Translations under genes and position numbers: made by a program
Origin: Vicia villosa
Taxonomy: Eukaryota > Streptophyta > Magnoliopsida > Fabales > Fabaceae
Direction: 5' to 3'
Length of the DNA stretch: 64,000 nt
NCBI RefSeq assembly: GCF_029867415.1
Contig: NC_081186.1
Coordinates: 111,575,213 to 111,639,212 of the forward strand
The notes under the pieces: model-generated
Databases searched by the model: none
What the model saw: the letters and a program-made list of their open reading frames with translations, nothing else
Told to the model about the DNA's origin: nothing
Shown: positions 10,593 through 20,603 of the stretch, in pieces
Layout: each line of letters starts with the position of its first letter
Position numbering within the stretch: the first letter of the stretch is position 1

Positions 10593-10880
10593 AGGTACAC
10601 CTTTTTTTATTTGATTCGGTTGTGAATAAGTTAAGAAAATTCGGTTGTCTAAATAAATCATAGTACCACAATGCATGTAAAGTGGGTTACGTGGTTTCCT
10701 AGTCATAGTGCATTTATGCTGGATTTTATGCTTTCCCTAGTCATATTCATATACCAAATACCAATTTAATACTTGATTTGTTTCCTTTCGCTCCAGATTC
10801 TTAATTATATTCCATATACTTATAGGTAAAATTTTAGCAATGCATGTGACAAATAGGTAAAAACCATAGACGAGGTAACC

Positions 10881-10890
10881 ATAAATATAC
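10881..10890 (+). promoter_or_regulatory. TATA-like box of the UGT gene
   Basis: ataaatatac lies 41-50 bases before the ATG at 10931, implying a short 5' untranslated leader. Position and sequence fit a plant TATA box, and no transcript evidence is available. Confidence 0.5.
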
Positions 10891-10930
10891 ATGCACCCTT
10901 CACTACCTTTATCATCATCTCTAATCTTCA

Positions 10931-12346
10931 ATGGAACAAGAACTACTACCACCTTTAGTAGTCATGGTTTCAAGTCCAGGAATGGGACATCTCATTCCGA
11001 TGATTGAATTCGCCAAGCGACTCACTAACCACCATAACCTCCCCGTCACTTTCATCATCCCCTCCGACGCTCCACCCTCCAAGGCTCAAACCACCTTACT
11101 CTCCTCCCTTCCACCTGCCATTTCCCACATCTTTCTCCCACCAGTCACCCTCTCCGACCTCCCACCAAACACCAAACTTGACCCACTCATGACACTCACC
11201 ATCCTCCGCTCTCTCCCTTCTCTCCATCAAACCCTACTATCTCTCATCACCTCCCACCGTCTCTCCGCCTTAGTCGTCGATCTCTTTGGTACCGACGTCT
11301 TTGACCTAGCTGCCGAACTCGATATCCCTTCATATATCTTCTTCCCTACCGCAGCTAATAACTTGTCTTTTGGATTTTATCTTCCCCAACTCGACCAAAC
11401 GATTCAGTCTGAGTTTAGGGATATCTCTGAACCGCTAAACATTCCTGGATGTTTTGCGGTTCAGGTAAAAGACTTTCCAGACTCGGCTCTGGATCGAACT
11501 GGTGAAGCCTACAAATGTCTCCTCCACCAGATGAAAAGATACAGGATGGCTTACGGAATAATAGAGAATAGCTTCTTTGAGCTTGAACCGGAGGCTTTCA
11601 TGTTTTTACAAAAGAGTGAACCGGTGGTTTATCCGGTTGGACCGTTGGTGAATCAAGACACTATTAATAATGAATCTGAATTTGAAGTTGGTTTTAAATG
11701 GTTGGATGAGCAGCCATGTAGAAGTGTTGTATTTGTTTGTTTTGGGAGTGGGGGAACACATACTAGTACTCAAACGGATGAACTTGCTTATGGTTTGGAA
11801 ATGAGTGAACAAAGATTCTTGTGGGTTTTGAGATGTCCTAAGGATAAAGTTGAAAATGATTCAAATTTTATTGCTAGTAGTAATGTTGACCCGTTTGTGT
11901 TTTTACCTAATGGTTTTATGGAGAGGACTAAAGGGAGAGGATTAGTGGTTCCATATTGGGCTCCACAAGCTCAAATTTTGAGCCATGTCTCAATTGGAGG
12001 GTTTGTGAGTCATTGTGGTTGGAACTCAATTCTTGAGAGTGTGGTGAATGGTGTGCCTTTGATTGCATGGCCACTCTATGCGGAGCAAAAGATGAATGCT
12101 GCTTTGGTTAGTGAAGAGATTAAAGTTGCTATTAGAGTAAATATTGGTGAGGATGGGTTGATTGAAAGGGAGGAAATTGCAAGTGTTGTGATGAGGTTGA
12201 TGGAAAGTGAGGAAGGGAAGAAACTTCGTAGCAAAATAATGGATCTCAAAGAGGCTGCTGCTAATGCTCTAAAGGAAAATGGGGCTTCAACAAAAGGAAT
12301 ATGTGAATTGGCTCTCAAATGGAAAGGTGTAACAATGCCAAATTGA
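10931..12346 (+). CDS. UDP-glycosyltransferase, UGT72B-like
   Basis: This is an intact intronless gene of 471 aa, the usual length for plant family-1 glycosyltransferases. The N-terminal half binds the acceptor: catalytic His20 lies in SPGMGHLIP and its partner Asp117 in VVDLFGTD, positions matching the catalytic pair of UGT72B enzymes. The C-terminal half carries the 44-residue PSPG box from Trp343 (WAPQ) through HCGWNS to Gln386, and the final Gln favours UDP-glucose. The GHLIP-FAKRL start and overall composition point to group E, UGT72B, whose members glucosylate phenolics such as hydroquinone, monolignols or flavonols. The true acceptor cannot be read from sequence. The enzyme is soluble, with no signal peptide. 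The first two fifths are unusually C-rich compared with the rest, as in many UGTs. A decayed paralogue lies at 15240-15597 on the other strand. Confidence 0.93.
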   Translation: MEQELLPPLVVMVSSPGMGHLIPMIEFAKRLTNHHNLPVTFIIPSDAPPSKAQTTLLSSLPPAISHIFLPPVTLSDLPPNTKLDPLMTLTILRSLPSLHQTLLSLITSHRLSALVVDLFGTDVFDLAAELDIPSYIFFPTAANNLSFGFYLPQLDQTIQSEFRDISEPLNIPGCFAVQVKDFPDSALDRTGEAYKCLLHQMKRYRMAYGIIENSFFELEPEAFMFLQKSEPVVYPVGPLVNQDTINNESEFEVGFKWLDEQPCRSVVFVCFGSGGTHTSTQTDELAYGLEMSEQRFLWVLRCPKDKVENDSNFIASSNVDPFVFLPNGFMERTKGRGLVVPYWAPQAQILSHVSIGGFVSHCGWNSILESVVNGVPLIAWPLYAEQKMNAALVSEEIKVAIRVNIGEDGLIEREEIASVVMRLMESEEGKKLRSKIMDLKEAAANALKENGASTKGICELALKWKGVTMPN

Positions 12347-13021
12347 AGTTCCCTCTCACTTCACTCTCTTTGTTGTATATAATTAGTTATTTGACTATGA
12401 TTATGGTTTGTTTAAATCTAGATCATTATATTTTTCTCTTCTCCTTTATGTAAATGTTTATATTACGTCAATAACAAAAATTCAAATAAAACAAATTTTT
12501 TTTTGCGCCTTTTATTCATTTTTCTATTTCTGTCTTTTTCTTACATTTGGTACTTTATTTATTTTAGTTATAATTTTTTTATTTGATTTACTTTAGTGAA
12601 TATTTTTATTATTAAATGAAGAATGTTTTAGTCTTGCTTATTATAGTGGTGCTGAATAGACAATGAGAAGTAGGTGTGGGGATGACCATAGGAGAAGGTT
12701 TTCGACACAACGATGAATTTTTTATTAACTAAGAAGGGGTGTATTTGTATCTTAACATTTCATCGTTCAAGTTAGTAAAATCAATGAGATAAAATTTATA
12801 AATATGTAATGTATCATATCTTGAGCTGACGAAGAGTCACGCTTTTATAAAATGACCGTAAGAACCGTTTTTAGTGGATGCGGCACCAAATGTGAGCGAC
12901 TCTTGAATGTATCCCAATAGATGAGATGGAGTAGTGCCTAGAATAGTTGAGAAGAGAGTACTCATTAATTCAAACTCTCAGACAAAAAGCTTTTTCCTAT
13001 CATTAACGTGAAAAACACATA
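12347..13021. other. UGT 3' region and A+T-rich spacer
   Basis: Pyrimidine-rich UGT 3' flank to about 12600, then mixed intergenic sequence. Nothing else is recognised; open frames are short and motif-free. Confidence 0.4.
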
Positions 13022-13186
13022 TCACAATGGTTGATAAAGGGATATATATATCATTACATTTAACCAATCGCTGTAAGGTAGATTGTGATTGTATGTGTGT
13101 AGTTTACAATCACAGTCTAATGTCCGATATAGTAAACTAAAAAGTGCGCTAACTATAACTACGATTGCATTAAACAACCATTGTGA
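13022..13186. mobile_element. Possible small inverted-repeat MITE
   Basis: A perfect 12-bp inverted repeat, TCACAATGGTTG at 13022-13033 and CAACCATTGTGA at 13175-13186, bounds a 165-bp A+T-rich segment. No convincing target duplication was found, so the element type is open. Confidence 0.4.
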
Positions 13187-13530
13187 AATTATTTATTTTT
13201 TTAATATATATTTTATTTTATAGAATTTCTAATTTTTTAATCTGAATTTTTCTAAATCGTATCATACCAGAAATGACAATTCACTTATTTGTGAATCGTA
13301 TTAGACCAAAAATTATATTACATCAAAGATAAAATTCTACTAAGAATAAAAAATTATATATTACATCAAAGCCAAAATGGCACAAAACAACCTACAATTT
13401 ACACATTATTACATTAAATAATATTATTTTGGTGTCTTGATTTTAAACACTTATAATTCTCAAATAATAATACTAGTTAGTAAATAACCTTAACAGTTAT
13501 AACTTACAATAAATTATAAATAAAAAATAC
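13187..13530. other. A+T-rich spacer, no gene
   Basis: Nothing is recognised apart from a repeated 'tatattacatcaaag' motif near 13315 and 13358. Confidence 0.4.
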
Positions 13531-13533
13531 TTA

Positions 13534-14010
13534 GGGTCTGTTTGATAAAAATAGCGGTTGACTGATAAGCTAGCTGATAGCTTATAGCTTATGACTGATG
13601 GCTGATGACTGATGACTTATAGCTTATAGCGGATGGTTGAGACTGATAGCTTATAAGCTCATTGAAGTGTTTGGTAAAATTAGCGGTTCAATTAACTTAT
13701 AAATGTAAAATGACATAAAAGATATTTAATATATAATTATTTTATTTTAAATTAAAATAAATTATAAGGGTTAAAAATGGATTTTAATTGAAATAATAAG
13801 GATAAAAAAGGAAGAAAAAGTAATAAGCTATAAGACATAAGCTAAAACGCTATTTGAAATAGCGTCTGGAAAATAAGCTATAAGCTAGTAAAATAAGCTA
13901 TAAGCTCATGATGAAAAGACCGTTACCAAACGGGTCTAAATTATCATATGAGCTTATAAGACATGAGACATAAGCTATAAACTCGAAAACATGTCTTACC
14001 AAACAGAGCC
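13534..14010. mobile_element. Tourist-like (PIF/Harbinger) MITE, 477 bp
   Basis: The ends are GGGTCTGTTTGATAA and, inverted, GGCTCTGTTTGGTAA, with a 3-bp TTA duplication on both sides (13531-13533 and 14011-14013). The GGNTCTGTTTGG terminus and TTA target are typical of Tourist/Harbinger MITEs. The interior is made of many short inverted units of 'ataagctataagc', so it can fold extensively. A second TIR-like string (accaaacgggtct) at about 13926-13938 suggests an internal or nested terminus. It has no coding capacity. Confidence 0.8.
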
Positions 14011-14013
14011 TTA

Positions 14014-14320
14014 CATGTTATTTTTTCCATATGTCGTCTTGATGATCGTTACAGATAATATACACATCATCTCTATCAACTTCTTCATTTTCCACCTCTA
14101 TTTCTTTTTCATGCCTTTGTTACTTTGTTACTTTATTTTTTGTTGGCTATAATTATTTTTTTATATGTATTTAATTTCTATGACTTTTCACAATTAAATT
14201 TCTTTTATTTCAAAGCCTCGATCTTTACAACAGTCACACTAAGATGGAAGAGTAATTGCATATCTCGTTTTTAAAAGCATGTTAAAACCATCCATTTCAT
14301 AATTACAAGTCATAGATACG
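14014..14320. other. Intergenic, no gene
   Basis: Nothing is recognised. Confidence 0.35.
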
Positions 14321-14336
14321 ATCGATGAAGAACTAT

Positions 14337-14508
14337 ATTGAATTCTCAAATTATTACACAAATCGAGGTGTGAGAGGAAGACAGACTAGTTTTAGGGTTT
14401 TAAGACTACAAAAAGTTAGGATCTGTTGAACTCTCGAATTATTACACAAATCGAGGTGTGAGAAGAAAACAGACCGGTTTTAGGGTTTTAAGACTACAAG
14501 AAGGTAGA
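14337..14508. repeat. Direct tandem duplication, ~88-bp unit
   Basis: Two copies of a segment containing 'attattacacaaatcgagg' and 'gttttagggttttaagac' stand side by side (about 14337-14420 and 14425-14508), about 90% identical by eye. Confidence 0.7.
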
Positions 14509-14520
14509 TGAAATTCCTAA

Positions 14521-14700
14521 CACGACACTTTAGCTAGTTTAGTTGCTACCATTGCAAATCACTCTATGTTGGGGATCCTCACTGATGACGGGAGTTCATG
14601 CAATCTAATGTACCTAAAAATCCTCATTGACGTTAGGCTTAAGCAAGCTAAATCTAAAGCCTTGCGAGGGAAAAAGACTCCTAGTGACTCTATCCTATCG
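14521..14700 (+). pseudogene. Possible retrotransposon protease fragment
   Basis: The plus-strand frame contains an ILTDDGSSCNLMY stretch, similar to the D-G-SS active-site region of Ty3/gypsy aspartic proteases. Only about 50 residues are readable, and neither LTR nor flanking polyprotein is seen. The assignment rests on one short motif. Confidence 0.35.
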
Positions 14701-14854
14701 AGTCTTACCATACATTCACCCAATATCTTCATCTCTGCTATAATTATTTTATTAACCATCCAACAATTTCTCCCATACAAAATCACAGGTTTTAATGTAG
14801 TATAATAAAACTTTCCCTTAGATAATACAACATTTTGTCAGTAGATAATTTCAA

Positions 14855-14980
14855 TTAAGTTAATTCTAATAGATCCTATATCACCTTTTCTCCTTTTTAA
14901 TTTTTTGATTTTGTAAAAAAGATTAAAAAATTAAAAAAGAAGAAAATGTGATATACATGATGTTAGAATTAGCTTATTTA
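14855..14980. mobile_element. Short foldback MITE-like sequence
   Basis: The left arm (taattctaa...tatatcaccttttctcc) and right arm (agaaaatgtgatata...ttagaatta) are imperfect inverted copies meeting at an A/T-rich centre near 14915. The outermost ttaattctaa/ttagaattag ends pair well. Confidence 0.5.
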
Positions 14981-15239
14981 AAATCATCTGTTGACAAAAA
15001 AATTGTAACACTGTTGAAAGGATTTTCCAAAAAAAGCTTATGTCAATTTTGAATTATATTTTTTAGATTATTTATATAAGTTTATTAAAATAGTTTATAA
15101 AAACAATTTATAACATATACAAAAAATTATTTAAATTTACTTTATTTTTTGTTATAAAAATAATTTATGCATGCTTATTCAAATTTATCCATAAGCGTTT
15201 ATTTTAATAAGTATTTGTACTAAAAAAATTATTTATCTA

Positions 15240-15597
15240 AAAAGGACTCATAGTTTCCTTCTCTTTCAACTTGAGAGCCAACTCACATATTTGCCTAGTA
15301 GAGGTCCGTTTTCTTTTAGAGACATGGAAGCTGCCTATGGAACGTGCCTCATTTATATCTATCATTTTACAATGTTCTTCCCCTCCTCGCCTTCCATCAA
15401 CATTTTCACAGCATTTGCAATTTCTTGCCGTGCCTTTCAATCAACCCATTCTCACCAACCTTATGTCTCATATCTACATTAACCTCTTCACTAACCAAAA
15501 CAGGATTTATCTTTTCCACTGTATAAAGTGGTCATACAGCCAATGGAACCCCATTCACAACACTCTCAAGCACTGGGTTCCAACAACAGTGAGAAGA
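15240..15597 (-). pseudogene. UGT pseudogene, C-terminal fragment
   Basis: Read on the minus strand, this covers the second half of the PSPG box and the C-terminal region of a UGT closely related to the intact gene at 10931-12346. The PSPG HCGWNS is altered to HCCWNP, the Trp of IAWPLY is a stop (TGA at about 15534), a frameshift follows the GENGLIER segment, and further stops follow. The ending (ICELALK) is still readable. No N-terminal half lies upstream. The fragment is inverted relative to the intact gene and about 3 kb away, so it is a dead, truncated paralogue. Confidence 0.85.
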
Positions 15598-15971
15598 AAA
15601 GGAAAGAAAAAGGAGGCTACATGAAGAGAAACATAACTAAGAAATTTAAAATGTTTAACATAACTACATTGCTAAAACATAACTACGCTTCCAGCAGACA
15701 TTTCTCAAATTTATAACAAAACTTCACACACAAAATAATCAAAATGTAAAATAGATTCACTCGTGAAGAAATTTTGAAACTAGTGAAAATCTGTAATCAT
15801 TCATCAAACGATTTCTAACATATGTGTTTAAAGGAGTTTAGTAGCACCCACAAGTGCTTCCCCTTATAGACTGTACATCATAAGAATCAAATTCAAAACA
15901 ATCCCCAAACCTAATCCAAGATAATCCCCATCCCAAAAAGAATCAAAACATCAGTAGCAATGATCAAGAAC

Positions 15972-16226
15972 TCAATCAACCCGCTCGTGTGCACCAGCTG
16001 CTCTACCATGGTCATCATCTCTATCTCCTTCTCCATTCGCGTCCTTTTTCATTCCAAAAGAGAATCCAACTTTCAACTTAATGCGGTTATTAGGGTTAAA
16101 CCCAAAACACACATAGCACATTAAAATGAGCTGCAAAAACAAACTCTTCCAGCCAGTAACATCAAACAGCATTGCCACTACCAAATAAACCAGTAAGCTA
16201 CACGCTAACACGCGATTGGAAACCAT
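15972..16226 (-). CDS. Hypothetical two-span membrane protein, 84 aa
   Basis: From the ATG at 16226 the frame encodes 84 aa. Residues about 6-24 and 29-47 are hydrophobic and could be two membrane helices. The tail is polar and charged (GEGDRDDDHGR). I do not recognise the family. Upstream on the same strand, a GC-rich segment (16770-16920) ends in a good donor (CC|GTAAGA at about 16764), and an acceptor-like GATAG precedes the ORF at about 16254, so a 5' leader exon with an intron of about 0.5 kb is plausible. An upstream ATG at 16888 opens a basic frame, but it does not join the ORF in frame with the splice sites I can see. A pseudogene or different start is possible. Confidence 0.5.
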   Translation of the reverse strand: MVSNRVLACSLLVYLVVAMLFDVTGWKSLFLQLILMCYVCFGFNPNNRIKLKVGFSFGMKKDANGEGDRDDDHGRAAGAHERVD

Positions 16227-16763
16227 AATGTTCCCTAACTTCTTCAACGCGCAAACCTTCTATCACCTTGGTATTTCTCTTGGTCTTTACTTCAAGTAAG
16301 GTTAACAAAATCAGCACAAACTTTTCAGCCTCCTATCCTATAGTAAATATAGTTTAACAAAATCATATTCAATTCAAGTTTCTTGAACCGAAAAAAAAAA
16401 ATTGAAAATTGAGGAAAACACATTGAATTTAACATGCTCAATTAGTAATATTCACATTCGATTAAAGATTTAACGTCTCAATTGCATGATTTGAACATAA
16501 CGGGAATTAGGGTTCTTGATAAATTTGGGGGAAACAGAGGAATTTCAAACATGGAATAAACTAGGGTTCTTGAAATCAATAAAAATCCATCCATCAACCA
16601 ACTTGAAAATGCTAAATTAACAATATCTGTACCAAATTCAAGATCCAAAATCATAGCTTCGAAGCTATCATAGTTCAATGCAGTCACGAATCGTTCTGGA
16701 ATGCAAGAAAATAGATAGTAAAATGAAAGAGTCATGCAAAGTCGTCGGAGATTCTTACGGAGA

Positions 16764-16888
16764 TGGCTGAAGGTGTCGATTACGTTCCGGAAACGGTGGA
16801 TAAAGGGAGATGAGCCGCCGGAGATGGGGCGGCGATGCCAGGAAGAGATGAGATTGGGTAAATGGTGTGGCCGCCGCGATTCACGCAT
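16764..16888 (-). other. Candidate 5' exon of the membrane-protein gene
   Basis: This GC-rich segment stands out from its A+T-rich surroundings. It opens with an ATG at 16888 in an Arg-rich frame that looks like an organelle-targeting leader (RESRRPHHLPN), and ends at a GTAAG donor. It could be leader exon or untranslated region. The reading frame does not connect to the 15972-16226 ORF without an extra exon. Confidence 0.35.
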
Positions 16889-16920
16889 TTATTTCCCGCG
16901 CCGTCAAATGCGTGAATCGC
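16876..16920. promoter_or_regulatory. Perfect 15-bp inverted repeat, potential hairpin
   Basis: GCGATTCACGCATTT (16876-16890) and its exact reverse complement (16906-16920) flank a 15-base GC-rich loop. The repeat sits at the probable transcription start region of the minus-strand membrane-protein gene. Confidence 0.7.
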
Positions 16921-16970
16921 ATTCTTTCCCGCACTCCTTTATTAAGCTGTGCCTATTTTTATTAATATAA

Positions 16971-18018
16971 AAAAAGGGTTAGTAATATTTTTGGGTTCCG
17001 GTAATACACGATAATTTTCTTTTTAACATGTTCCTATAATGGTGTTGAGTATAGACGGGGGAGAGCCATGTACCAAAAGGTTTTCATTAGAAAAAGTGTC
17101 CAATTTGGCCAAGAAATCTACTCATGGGTTACCTTCGAAGAGAGAGTGGATCGTATTTTTGATGTCTTGAATTTAAACAATGTGTTTGTTATCTTCGAAG
17201 AGAGAGTGTGAGTGATTTTGATATGGTCGTTATGTGGATCGTATTTTTGATGTCTTGAATTTAAACAATGTGTTTGTGATAGTTGTTAATGTTGAGTTTC
17301 AAGTGTGAATGTATTAAAGTCTATATCGATTATGAATGGAGATAATATTAGGTTTATAAAAGAGGTGATATATACTCCAATTGTCTTAAGATTTTGAATG
17401 GATATGTGGCGGCGAAGTCTCTTAGATCCTTAATGTTTGCCTCAACTACATTTTCGGACCTTGCTCTCCGCCTACTAGGTCCTGAAAGCCCTCATCCTTA
17501 GTGATTAAGGGGAAAAAACTTTGTCCGAAGGATATTCGAGGAGTTAAGAATGAAGTCAAAAAATCTTTTCAGCCAGACGTCAGAGGAGTTGGAGATGATT
17601 CCACCAAAATAGGCCCGAGTGGGCATCTTGGAACAACTTTCATCAACATTTATTATAATGCATTTAAGGTTAAATGAGTTATATGTAACGAGTCTCTCAA
17701 AATGTACCCATGATGAAGTTTGTTTAAACAAGTGTGAAAAGAATCAGTCATGTTACGAGTCGTTAGGGTAATGCAATAAACGAGGATAAAATCATAGGGC
17801 ATGAAAATATCAATGAAATCACAATGAAAATCATAGGGCATTGAAGTTAATAAGACGAGAGTATAACTCGACATTACTTTTTGTATTTATGATTCAAAAT
17901 ATCAATGAAAATGGTAGTGTGACACTCTTTTCCCTACTAGGGCATGGAAAGTTTTGATTCAAATCATGAGCAAATTTGAAATTTTGGGATTTTGCGCCAA
18001 AAATGTGATTCGATCCTA
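16971..18018. other. Intergenic with a short direct duplication
   Basis: A 43-bp string (tggatcgtatttttgatgtc...) is repeated at about 17147-17189 and 17236-17278. The rest has a mildly coding look on several strands, but no domain is recognised. The final bases continue directly into sequence beyond the solo LTR. Confidence 0.4.
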
Positions 18019-18023
18019 CACCA

Positions 18024-19091
18024 TGTTAGAACAAGATTTGTTCTGATCAATATTTTGTGTTTTGATGATAACATTATATATGAATTTTGTATAAGATAAT
18101 GTGGTACTCTAATCCTTTGCATTTTTCATTTCAGGAAATATATAAAGAGTATGCACAAATCAGCGCTCAGAAGCAACTGACTCTGGAAGTTCTGGATGGC
18201 TTCATCAGAACATGCTCTGGCAAGACATCAGAAGATGATCAAGCAGAATCAAAACATGAAATGAAAGCATCAGAAGAACGAAGTCAGGAGCAGAAGCACT
18301 GAAGTTCTGATTGGTATCACGCTCAAGCTCTTCAAAGTCAGAAGACAAGAAGATGCTCTGCACCAAGTTGTTGACTCTGATATTCAAACGTTGTTATCTA
18401 CAAAATCTGAGTCCAGAAGAAAGTACAAGATGAAAGGCTGAAACGTCTAATCTCTGACTGACAAAAGGAACGTTAGAAGCTACAAAAGGCAAAGTCGGTA
18501 AAAGCAGGAAAAGCAAGGCTCGAGGTAGTTGTCAAAAGTGTGAAACATTAAATGCAGAGCTGTACTATTCACGCAAAGCATTAAATGCTCCCAACGGTCA
18601 TTTCCTCTCAACGCCTATAAATAGAAGTTCTGATCAGAAGCAAAGTAGAACACTTGTGCATAATACTGAAATGCTGTCAAAATCAAATCTCACGAACTTC
18701 ATCTCCAACCTCACAAACTCTTGTAATATTTAGTTATTGTTGAGCTTAGAACTTAAGAGAAATATCGCTGTTGTGATTACAGCTTTATTAGAAGCAATCT
18801 TACTCTTGTAAACATTATTTTACATTGTTTGTAAAAGGTTCGTAGAGTGATCAATTTGTGATCTGTAGACTCTAGAAGACTTAGAAGGTTTCTATGTGGA
18901 TAACCATTCTAATCAATTGAATTAGTGGATTAAATCATCAGTTGAGGTAAATCACTCTAAGGGGGTAGACTGGAGTAGTTTCGTTAACAACGAACCAGGA
19001 TAAAAATAATTGTGTTCATTGTTTTTATCTTACAAGTTTTTGAAGTCACACTTATTCAACCCCCCCTTTCTAAGTGTTTTTCAATCCTTCG
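18024..19091 (+). mobile_element. Solo LTR of a copia-type retrotransposon
   Basis: It starts TGTTAGAACA and ends ...TCCTTCG, flanked by the 5-bp duplication CACCA (18019-18023 and 19092-19096). The terminal CA expected of an LTR has become CG. A TATA box (cctataaatag at about 18614) lies in the middle, and near the end is the 'attcaaccccccctttct' string typical of this LTR class. No internal domain or second LTR is attached, and the flanking target sequence is continuous across it. It therefore looks like the product of recombination between two LTRs. Confidence 0.75.
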
Positions 19092-19096
19092 CACCA

Positions 19097-20240
19097 GATC
19101 TGGAAGAGTCAGGAGCACCAACGGAACCAATGTTCTAAGCCACAAGAGATGGAGACGCAACATATCAACTCAAAACCTTAAGGTTTTAGGTAAATGGGTC
19201 GTCTCTATTATAAATCCAACATTTTATTCATTCATAGGCAATGCGGAACTTTAACCACTCACACTTGCACCCAACATATTCAAATCATGGTTTAGTTTGG
19301 TTCAAATGATGAATGAAATTTTTGTTTCTTAAATTATTTCAGGATACGAGTCATGATTGAGCGCGATTTGAATCACATGACTAGAATCATGATTCAAATC
19401 TCAAAATAAAAGTTTGTGTTTTCTTCTCTTGATTCAAATTATTCTCTCACTAGATTCAAATAATTTTGTTTGTCTCATCTCGAATCAAATAGTCATTTTT
19501 ACAATTTTTTCTTCTTGTCTCTAGCACATTTAACTACATAATAACCTTTGATGAACTTTTTAATGTTGATTGTTCACACAAAAATCTCTCTCGAATAAAC
19601 TTTAAGAAAAATATTTTTTAAGTGTTAATCTGTTAAATGAGAAAAGTTATTTTTATGTGAGATTTTATGAAACTTCATCTTCAACTTCAAAACAAAACAT
19701 TAGTGTTTCTCAACTATGTGTGAGTTCTTGTTTGTTCAACCTCAAACCAAAACATCAATGTGTAGTGTTTGCCGGGTGTGGTTCTCTGCCATTTTGAGAT
19801 TGTAAGATGTAGAAGGATAGTTTTTACTGCTGGTGTAGTTTTTCTCAGCATATCCTATGCTATTGTTGCTACCGATATGTCTTATAAGCATAACCAATGT
19901 TCTATTAATTCTGATATCAACTGCGGAATGATTTTTGTGTGGGTGAACTGTAGAAGTGGCAGAGATGTGATCATATTGCAGGAAGCTTGTTTTTGATGTG
20001 GAAAAGTCATGTATCGTTCTGGTAGTAACAGTTAGTGATCTATGCTTTCAGTATTGTTACTGTATCAGGGGCTTGGATAGGAGTTGTATCATGCATACAA
20101 AGTAGTAGAGATGGGGGTTGGTCTTGTTTTGTAAAATGCTTTGAAGCTGTTATAGAATGAGTTGTAATTGTAAGTTCTTATGGCATCACTTATGCCTTTA
20201 TTTAATTAAAGATTTCAATTTTGGCCTTTAAAAAAAAACA
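19097..20240. other. Repeat-derived intergenic sequence, possible polyadenylated LINE tail
   Basis: The stretch at 19290-19490 is rich in 'gattcaaat' repeats. The stretch 19740-20240 has the composition of a transcribed 3' region (ending tttaattaaagatttc, then A9), as at the 3' end of a LINE or processed transcript. No protein domain could be read. Confidence 0.35.
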
Positions 20241-20603
20241 TCAATGTAATAAAAAATTAGAATATATATTGTACGAGTATAAAACATGATGGATACGAAA
20301 GTGTCTGTGTTTGTGACCATGTACACGTTTGCAAGTTTCTATCCCATCCATTAAATATGAGTTCAATTACTATCTTTACTCTTTTTATACTTTTCGCACC
20401 ACACCAATTTAATCATGTACAAAAATTTGATTAGTAAGTATGTGATTAACAAAATATAATAAGGTGTAAAATAAAATTGCCTAAATATAAATGACTCAGA
20501 GGGGGTGGATCTGTTAAACAATGGGGTGTAGAAAGCAACACCCCAACTCAATATCATTTGGTAAAAAGAGCGAGTCAGAGGAAGAAGTAAGAAGAAGAAA
20601 AAG
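20241..20603. other. Upstream region of the 51-aa membrane protein gene
   Basis: A+T-rich sequence, becoming purine-rich (gaagaag repeats) just before the ATG. No distinct TATA box stands out. Confidence 0.35.

Noticed and set aside
11004..12318. Open frames inside the UGT gene on both strands
   Set aside because: They overlap a complete, motif-rich glucosyltransferase and have no motif of their own.
16478..16888. 136-codon minus-strand frame read as one protein
   Set aside because: It runs through a good GTAAG donor at about 16764 into A+T-rich intron-like sequence. The part past the donor is not credible coding sequence.
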